Origin: Clostridium transplantifaecale
GTDB lineage: Bacteria; Bacillota; Clostridia; Lachnospirales; Lachnospiraceae
Assembly: GCF_900626075.1 (NCBI RefSeq)
Contig: NZ_UYZY01000005.1
Coordinates: forward strand, 124,001-188,000
Reading direction: 5' to 3'
Length of the DNA: 64,000 nucleotides
Part shown: one piece after another, positions 44,052-53,177 of the stretch
Layout of the letters: the number at the start of each line of letters is the position of its first letter
Position numbering within the stretch: the first letter of the stretch is position 1
Made by a program: the position numbers and the translations under genes
Notes under the pieces: generated by a model
Told to the model about the DNA's origin: nothing
Database searches by the model: none
What the model saw: the letters and a program-made list of their open reading frames with translations, nothing else

Positions 44052-44301
44052 GTGCGGCGATTATGTGTCTGCTGGGAAATTTTCCTGTGGGCCTGGGACT
44101 GTTGATTCTTTATGTTGTTATTACAGCCATTCGTAATATATTGGAGCCTAAAATTGTAGGCAAACAGATAGGACTTCATCCGTTGGCAACACTTATATCT
44201 ATGTTTGTGGGATCATTGGATTGATTGTATTTCCTGTTGCGCTTTCTATTCTTTCTAGTATGGGGAAAGAAAAAATTATATATATTTTTAATAGAGAGTA
44301 A
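44018..44301 (+). pseudogene. AI-2E/YtvI-family transporter C-terminal remnant
   Basis: ILYVVITAIRNILEPKIVGK then QIGLHPLATLISMFVG is the conserved C-terminal block of AI-2E family (YtvI-like) permeases. The reading then shifts frame (SLD-stop, versus IIGLIVFPVALSIL in the next frame) and stops near 44301. The whole N-terminal four fifths are missing, and the remnant overlaps the preceding terminator. Bases 44302-44455 hold nothing recognisable. Confidence 0.7.
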
Positions 44302-44455
44302 TATGCCATAAAAATAACGATAGGTACATTTGAATCCTCCTGTTATTCGGTCTGCTTTATTAAAGCAATATTCAAATTAATATCAAATAAGGAAAGGATA
44401 GAATGATAACAACAAGGAGTTGGATTACGGCAGCTTAAGATGACAATTAATAAAA

Positions 44456-44500
44456 CTCAAACAATATTCGATTATAATTCAAACAATGAATTGATAGAAT
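44456..44500 (+). promoter_or_regulatory. Response-regulator-type promoter, site 5, before the RND efflux operon
   Basis: The best copy of the element: TCAAACAATAT (44457), TCGATTATAAT (44468), TCAAACAATGA (44479) in perfect 11-bp steps, then TAGAAT (44495-44500) 16 bp after the start of the last repeat. Confidence 0.65.
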
Positions 44501-44561
44501 CCATATAGCGGATAAGCGTTAATCCAGACATTTATAAATAGGTTTATAGAAAGGGAAAATT

Positions 44562-45632
44562 ATGAAAAAGAAGGTTTTAATTGCCGGTGCAGTTGTGGCA
44601 GCCGCTTTTGTTGTAGTGCTTGGGTGCGGATTGTTTCGCCATACGGAGGAGGCAGAAGCAGCAGCTTTGCCAAATGTGGAGACGGTTCAGCCTCATATAG
44701 GCAGCATTTACTTAACTACAGATCTGACCGGAACGGTGGAGCCGGAAGAGGTCATTTATATCTATCCTGAGGTGACTGGTACGGTAACGGATGTTTCCAT
44801 AAAGGCAGGGGACATCGTTGCCCGGGGACAGCTGCTCTGTGTCATTGACACAAAGCAGGTAGAGAGTTATAGAAATACACTGGAAACCGCTGAACTGGCA
44901 TTGAAGGAAGCACAGACGGAGCTGACAAGGCAGCAGGTACTGTACAGCAGCGGAGGCATTTCACAGCAGGTATATGAAAGCTATGTGAATACAGCGGAGC
45001 GCGCACGTCTGTCCTGTGAACAGGCAAGACGTAATTATGAAAATCAGGTTTCCTACAGCCAGATAACCGCACCGATTAATGGAGTGGTGGAGAGCTGTGA
45101 CGCAGAAGTATTTGACAAGGTTTCGCCTTCCGCCCCTCTTTGCGTAATCTCCGGTGAGGGAGATAAGGTTATTTCCACCGGATTGACGGAACAGATGAAG
45201 GATGCTGTCCGGATTGGGGATGAAATCAAAGCGGAGAAAAACGGCCGTATTTATAGAGGACTGATATATGAAATCAGTACGATGGCGGATTCATCAAATG
45301 GACTTTATAAAACAAAATGCAGAATAGAAGGGGAAAATCCTTTATCAACCGGCTCAGTGGTAAAAATGTCTTTTGTCTCGGAACGCGCCGAGCAAGTGAT
45401 GACCGTACCGGTGGACGCGGTCTACTATGAAAATGGAAATCCTTATGTATATACTTATGATAATGGAACCGTACATAAAATATTTATCGAAACCGGAATT
45501 TATGATTCCGAACAGATGGAGATCCGGTCAGGACTGGAAAATGGAAGCCAGGTAATCGTGACCTGGAGTCCCGAACTTTATGAAGGCGCCTTAGTGGAGC
45601 GCAAACAGGCGGGAGGCGAAGAGGAAGAATGA
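44562..45632 (+). CDS. RND efflux periplasmic-adaptor-type subunit (HlyD/MFP family)
   Basis: A 356-residue protein with an N-terminal membrane anchor (VLIAGAVVAAAFVVVLGCGL). Then a lipoyl-like half (VTGTVTDVSIKAGDIVARGQ), an alpha-helical hairpin (about 110-170), the second lipoyl half (QVSYSQITAPINGVVES), a beta barrel and a membrane-proximal domain (MTVPVDAVYYENGNPYVYTY). It would link the RND pump to an exit duct; in a monoderm it projects into the cell wall. Its stop overlaps the pump start (ATGA). Confidence 0.9.
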   Translation: MKKKVLIAGAVVAAAFVVVLGCGLFRHTEEAEAAALPNVETVQPHIGSIYLTTDLTGTVEPEEVIYIYPEVTGTVTDVSIKAGDIVARGQLLCVIDTKQVESYRNTLETAELALKEAQTELTRQQVLYSSGGISQQVYESYVNTAERARLSCEQARRNYENQVSYSQITAPINGVVESCDAEVFDKVSPSAPLCVISGEGDKVISTGLTEQMKDAVRIGDEIKAEKNGRIYRGLIYEISTMADSSNGLYKTKCRIEGENPLSTGSVVKMSFVSERAEQVMTVPVDAVYYENGNPYVYTYDNGTVHKIFIETGIYDSEQMEIRSGLENGSQVIVTWSPELYEGALVERKQAGGEEEE

Positions 45633-48600
45633 CAGGTTTGACAAAATATGTACTAAAACGTCCTCTTACCGCAATCATGGCGGTACTCTGTCTGGTTGTA
45701 TTTGGATTCTCGTCTGTTATGAATACAAAAACAGAAATCACTCCGGAAATGAATATGCCTATGCTGATTATCCGAACGGTCTATTCAGGGGCGAATCCGG
45801 AGGATGTGGATGAACTGGTAAGTAAAAAGATCGAGGATGCAGTTGGTGCTTTAAGCGGTGTGAAAAATGTAACATCGACATCATCAGAGAGTATGTCTAT
45901 GGTTATGGTGCAGTATGATTACGGACAGGACATCGATGAGGCATATGATGATTTAAAGAAAAAGGTGGATGCCGCGGTTTCTGAACTGCCGGCCGGAGCA
46001 AATGAACCGGTAATTATTGAGATGGATTCCTCCTCCCAGGCAGATATTACCCTGTCGGTCAGCAATGAAGCCAGAGATAACCAGTACAGCTATGTTAATA
46101 ATGAAATTGTACCGGAATTAGAAAAGATCTCTAATGTGGCAGAGGTCAGCATTGCCGGAGGAAGCGAGGATTATGTAAAAATTGAAATAATTCCGGATGC
46201 CATGGCTCAATATCATTTGTCTCTGCAGTCTATTTCTGCGGATATTGCGGCGGCCAGCGTAACGATGCCGGGCGGTTCTGTAGAAATGGGCAGAAAGGAA
46301 TTGTCCCTATCCACCCGTCTGGATTTTGAAACGGAAGAAACCTTAAAAAATATTCCGCTCACTGCAGCCGGACAGAATGTCGTATATCTGGGAGATGTGG
46401 CGAACATATACACAACCTATGACGAAGAGGGCAGCATTGCACACTATGACGGACATGATACCGTTTCTGTCATGCTGACAAAGCAGCAGAGCTCTACCGC
46501 AGCGGAGCTTTCCGCAGCGGTGACGGATGTGGTCGAAAGCCTGACGGCGTCCGATCCCGATCTGGAGATCGTGATTGTCAACGACAGTGCGGACGATGTC
46601 CGGGATTCCATCATGTCGGTTGCGGAAACGCTGGTCCTGGCCGTTATTATTTCCATGATCGTGATCTGGCTGTTTTTCGGTGATTTAAAAGCATCTGCCA
46701 TTGTCGGCAGCTCCATACCGTTCTCCATTCTGGCGGCCCTGATCCTGATGAAATGCATGGACTTTTCCTTGAACTTGATTACGATGGCGGCCTTGACCAT
46801 GGGCGTTGGCATGATGGTGGATAACTCTATTGTTGTGCTGGAAAGCTGCTTCCGGGTTTCTGAGGAAAAGGATAAGGGATTGCTCGGTTATACTCAGGCA
46901 GCACTTGAAGGCACCGGGATTGTGGGAATGTCGGTATTCGGTTCTACACTTACCACCTGTGTCGTGTTCCTGCCGCTGGCATTTTTAGGGGGCATGGCGG
47001 GGCAGATGTTTAAGCCGTTGGGCTTTACGATTTGTTTTTGTATGGCGGCTTCGTTAATCTCCGCTATCACCATTGTTCCGCTGTGCTATATGCTTTATAG
47101 ACCAAAAGAGAAGCGAAAGGCTCCCTTTTCCCATCCGATTAACCGGCTTCAGCAGGAATACCGCCGTGTTATGAAAAGAATTCTCCCGAAGCGTAAGACG
47201 GTTATGGTGCTCTGCGTTCTCTTTCTGGTGTTTTCGTTCTTGCTGGCATCAAAATTGGGTATACAGCTGATTAGCTCCGACGATCAGGGGCAGGTGCTGA
47301 TTACGGTACAGATGCAGCCCGGACTTAAGACAGCGGAACAGGCCCGGATTCTGAACACAGTGGAGGAGCAGATTGCAGGTTATGAGGAATTAGAATCCTA
47401 TATTACGAGTATGGGAGAAAATGATTCAGAAGCGTCAGTTGTCGCTTATCTGATGGCGGGACGAAAGACAAAAACCAGAGACGTGGTAAAGCTTTGGGAT
47501 AGACAGCTTTCCGAAACACCTGACTGCAATATCACCGTGGAGGAAAATACCCAGACGGCTTCCATGAATATGGATATGGACAGCTATGAATTGATTCTGC
47601 AGGGAACCGACTATGAAGAGCTGAAATCTGCATCTTCGGAAATCGTGAAGGAGCTGATGAAACGGGAGGAACTCACCAGAGTCCACTCAACACTGGAAAA
47701 TTCCGCGCCGGTTCTCGCCGTGTCGGTAGATGCGGTAAAAGCAAAGGCTGCGGGAATATCTCCCGCGACAATCGGCGCCAGTGTGTACGAGGCGACCAAT
47801 GGAGCCGTTCCCACGACGTTGACGGTAAACGGAAATGATGTGGATGTGAAGGTGCGCTATCCCAAAGAGATATACCGGACTGTGGACCAGATTAAAACGA
47901 TGGTGCTGACGCTTCCGGGCGGTAGTTACATTTCTCTAAACGCGGTGGCGGATGTTCATTTCGAGGACAGTCCGGCATCTATTTCCAGAAAAAATAAACA
48001 GTATCAGGTGACAATTACCGGAGATTATGCGGAGACTGCCGGTCAGACCGATGTGTCCGTTCTAAACCGGGAGGCGGTGCTGCCCCACATGACATCCGGC
48101 GTGAGCATGGGTTCCAGTATGGCGGCGGAAATGCAGGGAGATGAATTGAGCTCTCTCGTGTCGGCCGTCATGACAGCTATATTCCTGATCTTTGTTGTGC
48201 TGGTCTCCCAGTTTGAATCAATCCGTTATGCTGTTATGGTCATGCTGACCATCCCATTCTCCCTGATTGGCTCCTTCGGACTGATGTATCTGACCGGATG
48301 TGATTTAGGCATGGTGTCGATTCTTGGCTTCCTGATGCTGGTGGGGACTGTGGTAAATGCGGGAATTCTCTATGTTGACACAGTATCTCAGTATCGGCTT
48401 ACGATGGATTTGGATACTGCGCTGATTGAAGCGGGAGCAACCCGTCTGCGGCCAATTCTCATGACAACGTTGACGACAATTGTATCGATGGTGCCGATGG
48501 CCCTGGCACTGGGAAACTCCGGGCAGATGATACAGGGGCTTGCCATCGTAAATATCGGAGGCCTGACGGCTTCCACGCTGTTAAGCCTCCTGATGCTGCC

Positions 48601-48649
48601 GGTTTATTATAGTATTATGAGTAAAAAGAAATCAGGTGCTCAGCCATAA
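45629..48649 (+). CDS. RND family efflux pump (HAE1/AcrB-like)
   Basis: A 1,006-residue twelve-helix pump with two large extracytoplasmic loops. Start LTKYVLKRPLTAIMAVLCLV; porter-domain phrases (TRTVYSGANPEDVDELVSKK-like IIRTVYSGANPEDVDELV); TM4 motif TMGVGMMVDNSIVVLESCFR includes the Asp/Asn proton-relay region (usual DDAIVV is DNSIVV here, which occurs in Firmicute members). The second half repeats the fold (SVILGFLMLVGTVVNAGILY region). It uses the proton gradient to export drugs or lipophilic compounds. About 1,000 residues is normal. Confidence 0.93.
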   Translation: MTGLTKYVLKRPLTAIMAVLCLVVFGFSSVMNTKTEITPEMNMPMLIIRTVYSGANPEDVDELVSKKIEDAVGALSGVKNVTSTSSESMSMVMVQYDYGQDIDEAYDDLKKKVDAAVSELPAGANEPVIIEMDSSSQADITLSVSNEARDNQYSYVNNEIVPELEKISNVAEVSIAGGSEDYVKIEIIPDAMAQYHLSLQSISADIAAASVTMPGGSVEMGRKELSLSTRLDFETEETLKNIPLTAAGQNVVYLGDVANIYTTYDEEGSIAHYDGHDTVSVMLTKQQSSTAAELSAAVTDVVESLTASDPDLEIVIVNDSADDVRDSIMSVAETLVLAVIISMIVIWLFFGDLKASAIVGSSIPFSILAALILMKCMDFSLNLITMAALTMGVGMMVDNSIVVLESCFRVSEEKDKGLLGYTQAALEGTGIVGMSVFGSTLTTCVVFLPLAFLGGMAGQMFKPLGFTICFCMAASLISAITIVPLCYMLYRPKEKRKAPFSHPINRLQQEYRRVMKRILPKRKTVMVLCVLFLVFSFLLASKLGIQLISSDDQGQVLITVQMQPGLKTAEQARILNTVEEQIAGYEELESYITSMGENDSEASVVAYLMAGRKTKTRDVVKLWDRQLSETPDCNITVEENTQTASMNMDMDSYELILQGTDYEELKSASSEIVKELMKREELTRVHSTLENSAPVLAVSVDAVKAKAAGISPATIGASVYEATNGAVPTTLTVNGNDVDVKVRYPKEIYRTVDQIKTMVLTLPGGSYISLNAVADVHFEDSPASISRKNKQYQVTITGDYAETAGQTDVSVLNREAVLPHMTSGVSMGSSMAAEMQGDELSSLVSAVMTAIFLIFVVLVSQFESIRYAVMVMLTIPFSLIGSFGLMYLTGCDLGMVSILGFLMLVGTVVNAGILYVDTVSQYRLTMDLDTALIEAGATRLRPILMTTLTTIVSMVPMALALGNSGQMIQGLAIVNIGGLTASTLLSLLMLPVYYSIMSKKKSGAQP

Positions 48650-48747
48650 TCCAGCCGTAAATGCTTGTGTCTTTTTGTAACGGATAGTTGGAATAAATTA
48701 ATGGTATGTTAAAGTTGGGTTATCAGTGTTAAAGGAGGAAGGGTAAT

Positions 48748-49968
48748 ATGTGTGCCTTTAATTATAAAGGATTTTATGTGGAAACGGCTGAAAAGCATAA
48801 ACAGCGGGGGGCCTCAAAAAGCAAAGCTTATGAGCTTGCGGCCCTGTCGCTTGCTATGGCATTGACACTTTTGACGCCGATGAAAGTGCTGGCCTCCAGT
48901 CCGGAATTTGCAAGAAGCGAAGACGAATGGAACCGCCTGCAGGATGATGTTTTGGAATATGAAGAGATTCCAGATCTGATTCAGGAGTACAATTCGACAG
49001 TTCAAAGTAATCAATATGAGTATCAGAAATTTCTGAAAGAGTACGGAAGGACAAGAGAAGATATTGCGAAGGCCTACCGGGATATGGCAGATGATTTAGA
49101 GGCCGGTATGACCGGGGAAGACGGAGTGGCAATGATCAGTGATTTTCAGCTCCGGCAGCAGGCAGACCAGCTTCGGGAACAGGCAGATGATAACATCGAA
49201 GACAGCAGAATCATGTACCTGACCTATTGCAAAGCAGAGGCAAGTCTTGCTATGTCGGCTCAGTCATATTTTATATCATATTACCGGAAACAGCTGGAGC
49301 TTTTAACCGCGCAGGAAGATCGAAACCAACTGGCAAAGAATTTGGAGTTGGCGAAAGTCCAGAGACAGGCGGGGGTTCTCACCGATGCGGAAGTTCTGGC
49401 AGTACAGGAAAAAGTCATGACACAGGAAAAGACGGTGACAGCGGTGGAGCAGCAGATCGAGAATACAAGGCAGAAGCTGATTGTTATGTGCGGCTGGAAC
49501 AGTACGGATCAGCCGGAGCTTACCGATGCGCCGATGCCGGATATGCCGGAACTGGATGCTATCGACCTGGATGCGGACAGACAGGCTGCAATCGGTAATA
49601 ATTATACCGTTCGGATCAATCGGCAGAAGCTGGAGAATTCGTTGAATGCAGATCAGAAGGCCAGTATACAGAGAACGGTCGACGGAAATGTCCGTCAGGC
49701 AGGTGTCTCGCTGACCGGTGCATGGCAAAGCCTGCAGTCGGCACGGCGTTCCTATGAGCAGGCGGTTTCTGATGCGGCCGCGTCAGAACGGGATCTGGCG
49801 CTTGCAGGGGCAAAATACAGTGCGGGCATGATTACTGCTTATGATTATGAAACCGCCCGGTCGGATTTTACAGAAAAGCAGTATGCCATCCGGAGCATAG
49901 AACTGGATCTGCTGGAGGCACTGGAAGTTTATCGGTGGAATGTAAATGGAATGGCAAGCGCAGAGTAA
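48748..49968 (+). CDS. TolC-family (outer membrane efflux protein-like) protein 1
   Basis: A 406-residue protein. A long N-terminal stretch leads to a signal peptide (LAALSLAMALTLLTPMKVLA), and the mature part is almost all helical. The repeats LAKNLELAKVQRQAGVLTDA and RDLALAGAKYSAGMITAYDY are the duplicated OEP/TolC hallmark. In a monoderm there is no outer membrane, so it probably extends the adaptor through the cell wall. It is in the RND operon, 98 bp after the pump. Confidence 0.8.
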   Translation: MCAFNYKGFYVETAEKHKQRGASKSKAYELAALSLAMALTLLTPMKVLASSPEFARSEDEWNRLQDDVLEYEEIPDLIQEYNSTVQSNQYEYQKFLKEYGRTREDIAKAYRDMADDLEAGMTGEDGVAMISDFQLRQQADQLREQADDNIEDSRIMYLTYCKAEASLAMSAQSYFISYYRKQLELLTAQEDRNQLAKNLELAKVQRQAGVLTDAEVLAVQEKVMTQEKTVTAVEQQIENTRQKLIVMCGWNSTDQPELTDAPMPDMPELDAIDLDADRQAAIGNNYTVRINRQKLENSLNADQKASIQRTVDGNVRQAGVSLTGAWQSLQSARRSYEQAVSDAAASERDLALAGAKYSAGMITAYDYETARSDFTEKQYAIRSIELDLLEALEVYRWNVNGMASAE

Positions 49969-49987
49969 GAAAGAGGTGGTTTGAGAG

Positions 49988-51211
49988 ATGAAGATCAGAA
50001 AGCAGAAACGGATTACCGGAAGCAGCCGCCATCTCTTTGTGTGGGCCTGCAGTTTATCTGTGCTGCTGTGTATGAACAGTCAGGCTGCATTTGCCGCTGC
50101 TGGTCCGGGGCAGGAAGAACGGGAAAAGGAACTGTCTGAAGCTGCCTTATATGAGGCCGTGGACGGATATCAGATACCGGAAGAAGAACGTGTGGATTCG
50201 GTGATTGAATACCGGGAGCTGGGCAGTCTGATTTATTACTATAACTCATCTGTCCGGGAAATTGTAACAGGGACAGAGGACAGCAGGACGGAATATACGG
50301 AAATAAGGGATTATCTGCGGAACGAGAGGGACAGCGCTCACAGAGACAAAGAAGATGCGGAAGACAGCGGAAATATGGAGGACTACGTTGCTAACAGCAC
50401 ATTGGAAGAAATTTATCGGTCGGGAGTAAAAAGTTACAATGACAGCATAAAAAGATTGGATCAATATTCTTTTAACCGAAACAGGATCGTTCTGGAACGA
50501 CAGCTGACCAGTGCGGCACAGAGCCTGATGATCTCTATGCAGTCGCTTCGTCTGCAGCAGAATTATTTGGGGACGGCAGAAGAACTTTACCATGCCCTGT
50601 ATGATAATCAGACAGTTCAGTTTAAGGCTGGACTGTCAACCGGGCAGACGGTGCAGGCGGCATATAATAATTGGACATCTGCCAGAAATTCTTTAGAATC
50701 TCTGGCGGACAGCGAAAGTCAAATTTATCAGAACCTGTGCCTCTTACTTGGGGTGGATGAAAACGGGAGCATGACATTCGGAGCGCTACCGGATGTTGAT
50801 TTTCAAAAAATAGACGCAATTGAACTGGAAAAAGACGTGGAACGGGCGGTAAATAATAATTCGGAAATGATAAATTTGAGAAGAACGAATTCGGATGGAG
50901 GCAGCTCAGGCATTCGTGATAAAAAGCGAAAGGTGGATGCGTTGGAGAAAGAGATACGAATAGAGGTTCAGCGGCTGCACGGAGAAATCATACAGACCAG
51001 ACAGGCGTATGAAGCAGCAGCAACCGGCTTTTCCGGCGCAAAATCCACCTGGTCGAATGCACAGACGAAATACTCGATGGGAATGCTGAGTTATGCGGAA
51101 TATCTGCAGGAAGAAATGTCCTATATTCGGAAAGAGACAGACTGTAAGACAGCAGAGCTGAATTTATTTCAGGCGGTGCAGGATTATGAATGGGCGGTGG
51201 CTGGGATATAA
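49988..51211 (+). CDS. TolC-family protein 2
   Basis: A 407-residue protein, same layout as its neighbour: signal peptide (LFVWACSLSVLLCMNSQAAF), long helices, and the two related motifs (YDNQTVQFKAGLSTGQTVQA and WSNAQTKYSMGMLSYAEYLQ). The two TolC-like proteins may form a mixed trimer or hexamer. GAAAGAGGTGGTTTGAGAG precedes ATG. Confidence 0.8.
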   Translation: MKIRKQKRITGSSRHLFVWACSLSVLLCMNSQAAFAAAGPGQEEREKELSEAALYEAVDGYQIPEEERVDSVIEYRELGSLIYYYNSSVREIVTGTEDSRTEYTEIRDYLRNERDSAHRDKEDAEDSGNMEDYVANSTLEEIYRSGVKSYNDSIKRLDQYSFNRNRIVLERQLTSAAQSLMISMQSLRLQQNYLGTAEELYHALYDNQTVQFKAGLSTGQTVQAAYNNWTSARNSLESLADSESQIYQNLCLLLGVDENGSMTFGALPDVDFQKIDAIELEKDVERAVNNNSEMINLRRTNSDGGSSGIRDKKRKVDALEKEIRIEVQRLHGEIIQTRQAYEAAATGFSGAKSTWSNAQTKYSMGMLSYAEYLQEEMSYIRKETDCKTAELNLFQAVQDYEWAVAGI

Positions 51212-51214
51212 GCG

Positions 51215-51300
51215 TGACATTCATTTTCTATTGCCATTATGCAGCGGGCACCTATGTTAGCCCGTTCGGCGAGATCTTCTAGTCTCCAGCAGGAAATGGC
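51215..51300 (-). pseudogene. XRE-type helix-turn-helix remnant
   Basis: On the minus strand a short frame reads LEDLAERANIGARCIMAIEN, the core of a Cro/XRE helix-turn-helix, without start or further domain. The rest of 51212-51417 holds short direct repeats of GGAGTGAA and nothing else recognisable. Confidence 0.4.
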
Positions 51301-51417
51301 TGGTTACGTCGGATTTGAGTGTTTTTCGTTCATTGGAGAATTCAGTTGATATGCTGATTGAAATAGCGGATAGCGGAGTGAAAGGATAGCGGAGTGAATG
51401 GCGGAGTGAAAAGACAC

Positions 51418-51448
51418 TTGACTTAAAGTCAACTCTAAGTTGTAAAAT
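51418..51448 (+). promoter_or_regulatory. MerR-type promoter with 19-bp spacer
   Basis: TTGACT and TAAAAT are separated by 19 bp, longer than sigma-A optimum, and the spacer holds the dyad ACTTAAAGT and ACTCTAAGT. This is the signature of MerR-family (NmlR/AdhR-like) controlled promoters. No merR gene is present next to it. Confidence 0.75.
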
Positions 51449-51520
51449 CATATAAGTAAATAGGTGGTACTGACAGTTACAGCCGGGATCATCAACAGAA
51501 ATAAGGAAAGGAGAGGAAGC

Positions 51521-51994
51521 ATGAGAACAATAACCCTGTATTATTCCTATTCAGGAAACACAAAGAAAATTGCAGAAATGATACATGAGAAAACCGGAGG
51601 TGATATTGCGCAAATTGATACCGTTGTACCTTATGGTGATGATTACAATCAAGTGGTAGCGCAGGGGCAGGATGAGGTCAACTGCGGGTACACACCGGAA
51701 ATTAAAAAACTGGAGGTTGACTTATCTGAGTATGACACGGTCGTGCTTGGGACGCCGGTGTGGTGGTATACGTTCGCGCCTGCGATAAAAACCTTCCTTG
51801 AATCCAACGATTTATCCGGCAAGACGGTTTATCCGTTTGCAACGAATGGAGGCTGGATCGGTCACACATTCAAGGACATCGAAAACGCATGCCGTGGTTC
51901 GGTGGTTAAGGCGGGGATGAATATCAGATTTACTGAGGACAGACTAAAAACACCGGCGGCTGATATAGAAAAATGGATACAGAAAATTCAATAG
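51521..51994 (+). CDS. Flavodoxin
   Basis: A 157-residue flavodoxin-fold protein. The FMN phosphate-binding loop is YYSYSGNTKKIAEM, and the aromatic-flanked loop TPVWWYTFAPAIKTFL follows. Clostridial proteins of this type act with small oxidoreductases. First gene of the MerR-promoter operon; AAGGAAAGGAGAGGAAGC precedes ATG 51521. Confidence 0.9.
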   Translation: MRTITLYYSYSGNTKKIAEMIHEKTGGDIAQIDTVVPYGDDYNQVVAQGQDEVNCGYTPEIKKLEVDLSEYDTVVLGTPVWWYTFAPAIKTFLESNDLSGKTVYPFATNGGWIGHTFKDIENACRGSVVKAGMNIRFTEDRLKTPAADIEKWIQKIQ

Positions 51995-52013
51995 AAAAGT
52001 GAGGGCTCAATAT

Positions 52014-52451
52014 ATGAAGATCATGGACGAAACAGAATTTAAGAAAGTGAACGTATTTGGAAAAGGCGAGGAAAATACAGGATTTGCACAGTATTTTATC
52101 GGAAATTCTTATTTGAATCCGATGGTAAAGCCGGGTGAAACGCCGCTTTTCCTTGCCAATGTAACCTTTGAGCCGGGCTGCCGGAATAACTGGCATATCC
52201 ACCATGCAAAGTCAGGCGGCGGGCAGATGTTAATCTGTACCGCGGGAGAAGGCTGGTATCAGGAGGAAGGAAATGAGGCTGTCAGCCTGCAGGCGGGTTC
52301 TTTTGTTACGATTCCGCCGAATGTAAAACACTGGCATGGAGCAAAAGCAGATTCCTGGTTTAGCCATATTGCGGTAGAGGTTCCCGGTGATGAGTGCACC
52401 AGCGAATGGTTCGGGCAGGTATCGGATGATGAATATGAGAAATTGGCCTGA
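52014..52451 (+). CDS. Cupin domain protein
   Basis: A 145-residue single-domain cupin. Cupin motif 1 is GCRNNWHIHHAKSGGGQMLI (two His and a possible Glu replaced by Gln), and motif 2 is GSFVTIPPNVKHWHGAKAD. Such cupins often accompany carboxymuconolactone decarboxylase or flavodoxin genes in stress operons. GTGAGGGCTCAATAT places the start at ATG 52014. Confidence 0.88.
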   Translation: MKIMDETEFKKVNVFGKGEENTGFAQYFIGNSYLNPMVKPGETPLFLANVTFEPGCRNNWHIHHAKSGGGQMLICTAGEGWYQEEGNEAVSLQAGSFVTIPPNVKHWHGAKADSWFSHIAVEVPGDECTSEWFGQVSDDEYEKLA

Positions 52452-52484
52452 CAGAGATCTGTCGGGAAGAATGGAGAAAAATAG

Positions 52485-53177
52485 ATGAAATCAAGAGCAA
52501 AAGTTATCTGCCATATGATGACAACGATTGACGGAAAGATCGTCATTGACTGGGACGGTAATTCTGATTATGAACTGGTCGGAGAGGAATACGACCGTTT
52601 GATTTCAGCCTACGGCAGTGCGATGGGCTGCGGTCGGGCTACGCTTCAGACAGACGATGACGTGGATTTTGAAAAATATAAGGGTGTGTCTGTTACATAT
52701 ACGGATAAGGCTGCGGTACTGGATCAGGATACTTCTCTCTCGGTTGCCTTTGACCGGTTTGGCAAGCTTCGGCCGCAGTCGCCGCATATGGAGTATGGCG
52801 GAATGAAGCAGGTAGTTCTGGAGGTTCTGACCGAACAGGTAAAACCGGAGTTTCTTGCTTATCTGGATGATAAGAAAATTCCGTATTTATTTGCAGGCAA
52901 GAGGGACTTTGAGCCGGAACTGTTTCTTGAAAAATTGAAAGAAGATTACCACGTGGATACCTTTGTACTGTGCGGCGGCGCTCAGATCAATGCGGAATTC
53001 ATGCGTCATGATCTTGTGGATGAAATCAGCGTCGTGATTGGCCCGGCTGTAGACGGAAACAGAAATGCATTGACGCTGGTGGGAGCGGATGATGTAACCG
53101 GCTTTCCGAAATTCTTTAAGCTGAAAGAACTGCGGGAGCTGCCGGGCAATGGTGTTCTGCTGCGGTATGAGAGATAA
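52485..53177 (+). CDS. RibD C-terminal/dihydrofolate reductase-like oxidoreductase
   Basis: A 230-residue protein of the RibD-C/DHFR-like superfamily: MMTTIDGKIVIDWDGNSDYE, MGCGRATLQTD, FVLCGGAQINAEFMRHDLVD and EISVVIGPAVDGN. These bind NADPH and reduce small molecules; the substrate is unknown. Third gene of the flavodoxin operon. Confidence 0.85.
   Translation: MKSRAKVICHMMTTIDGKIVIDWDGNSDYELVGEEYDRLISAYGSAMGCGRATLQTDDDVDFEKYKGVSVTYTDKAAVLDQDTSLSVAFDRFGKLRPQSPHMEYGGMKQVVLEVLTEQVKPEFLAYLDDKKIPYLFAGKRDFEPELFLEKLKEDYHVDTFVLCGGAQINAEFMRHDLVDEISVVIGPAVDGNRNALTLVGADDVTGFPKFFKLKELRELPGNGVLLRYER

Noticed and set aside
49227-49598. Gly-rich 123-residue frame inside the TolC-like gene
   Set aside because: Out-of-frame shadow of a well-supported gene.
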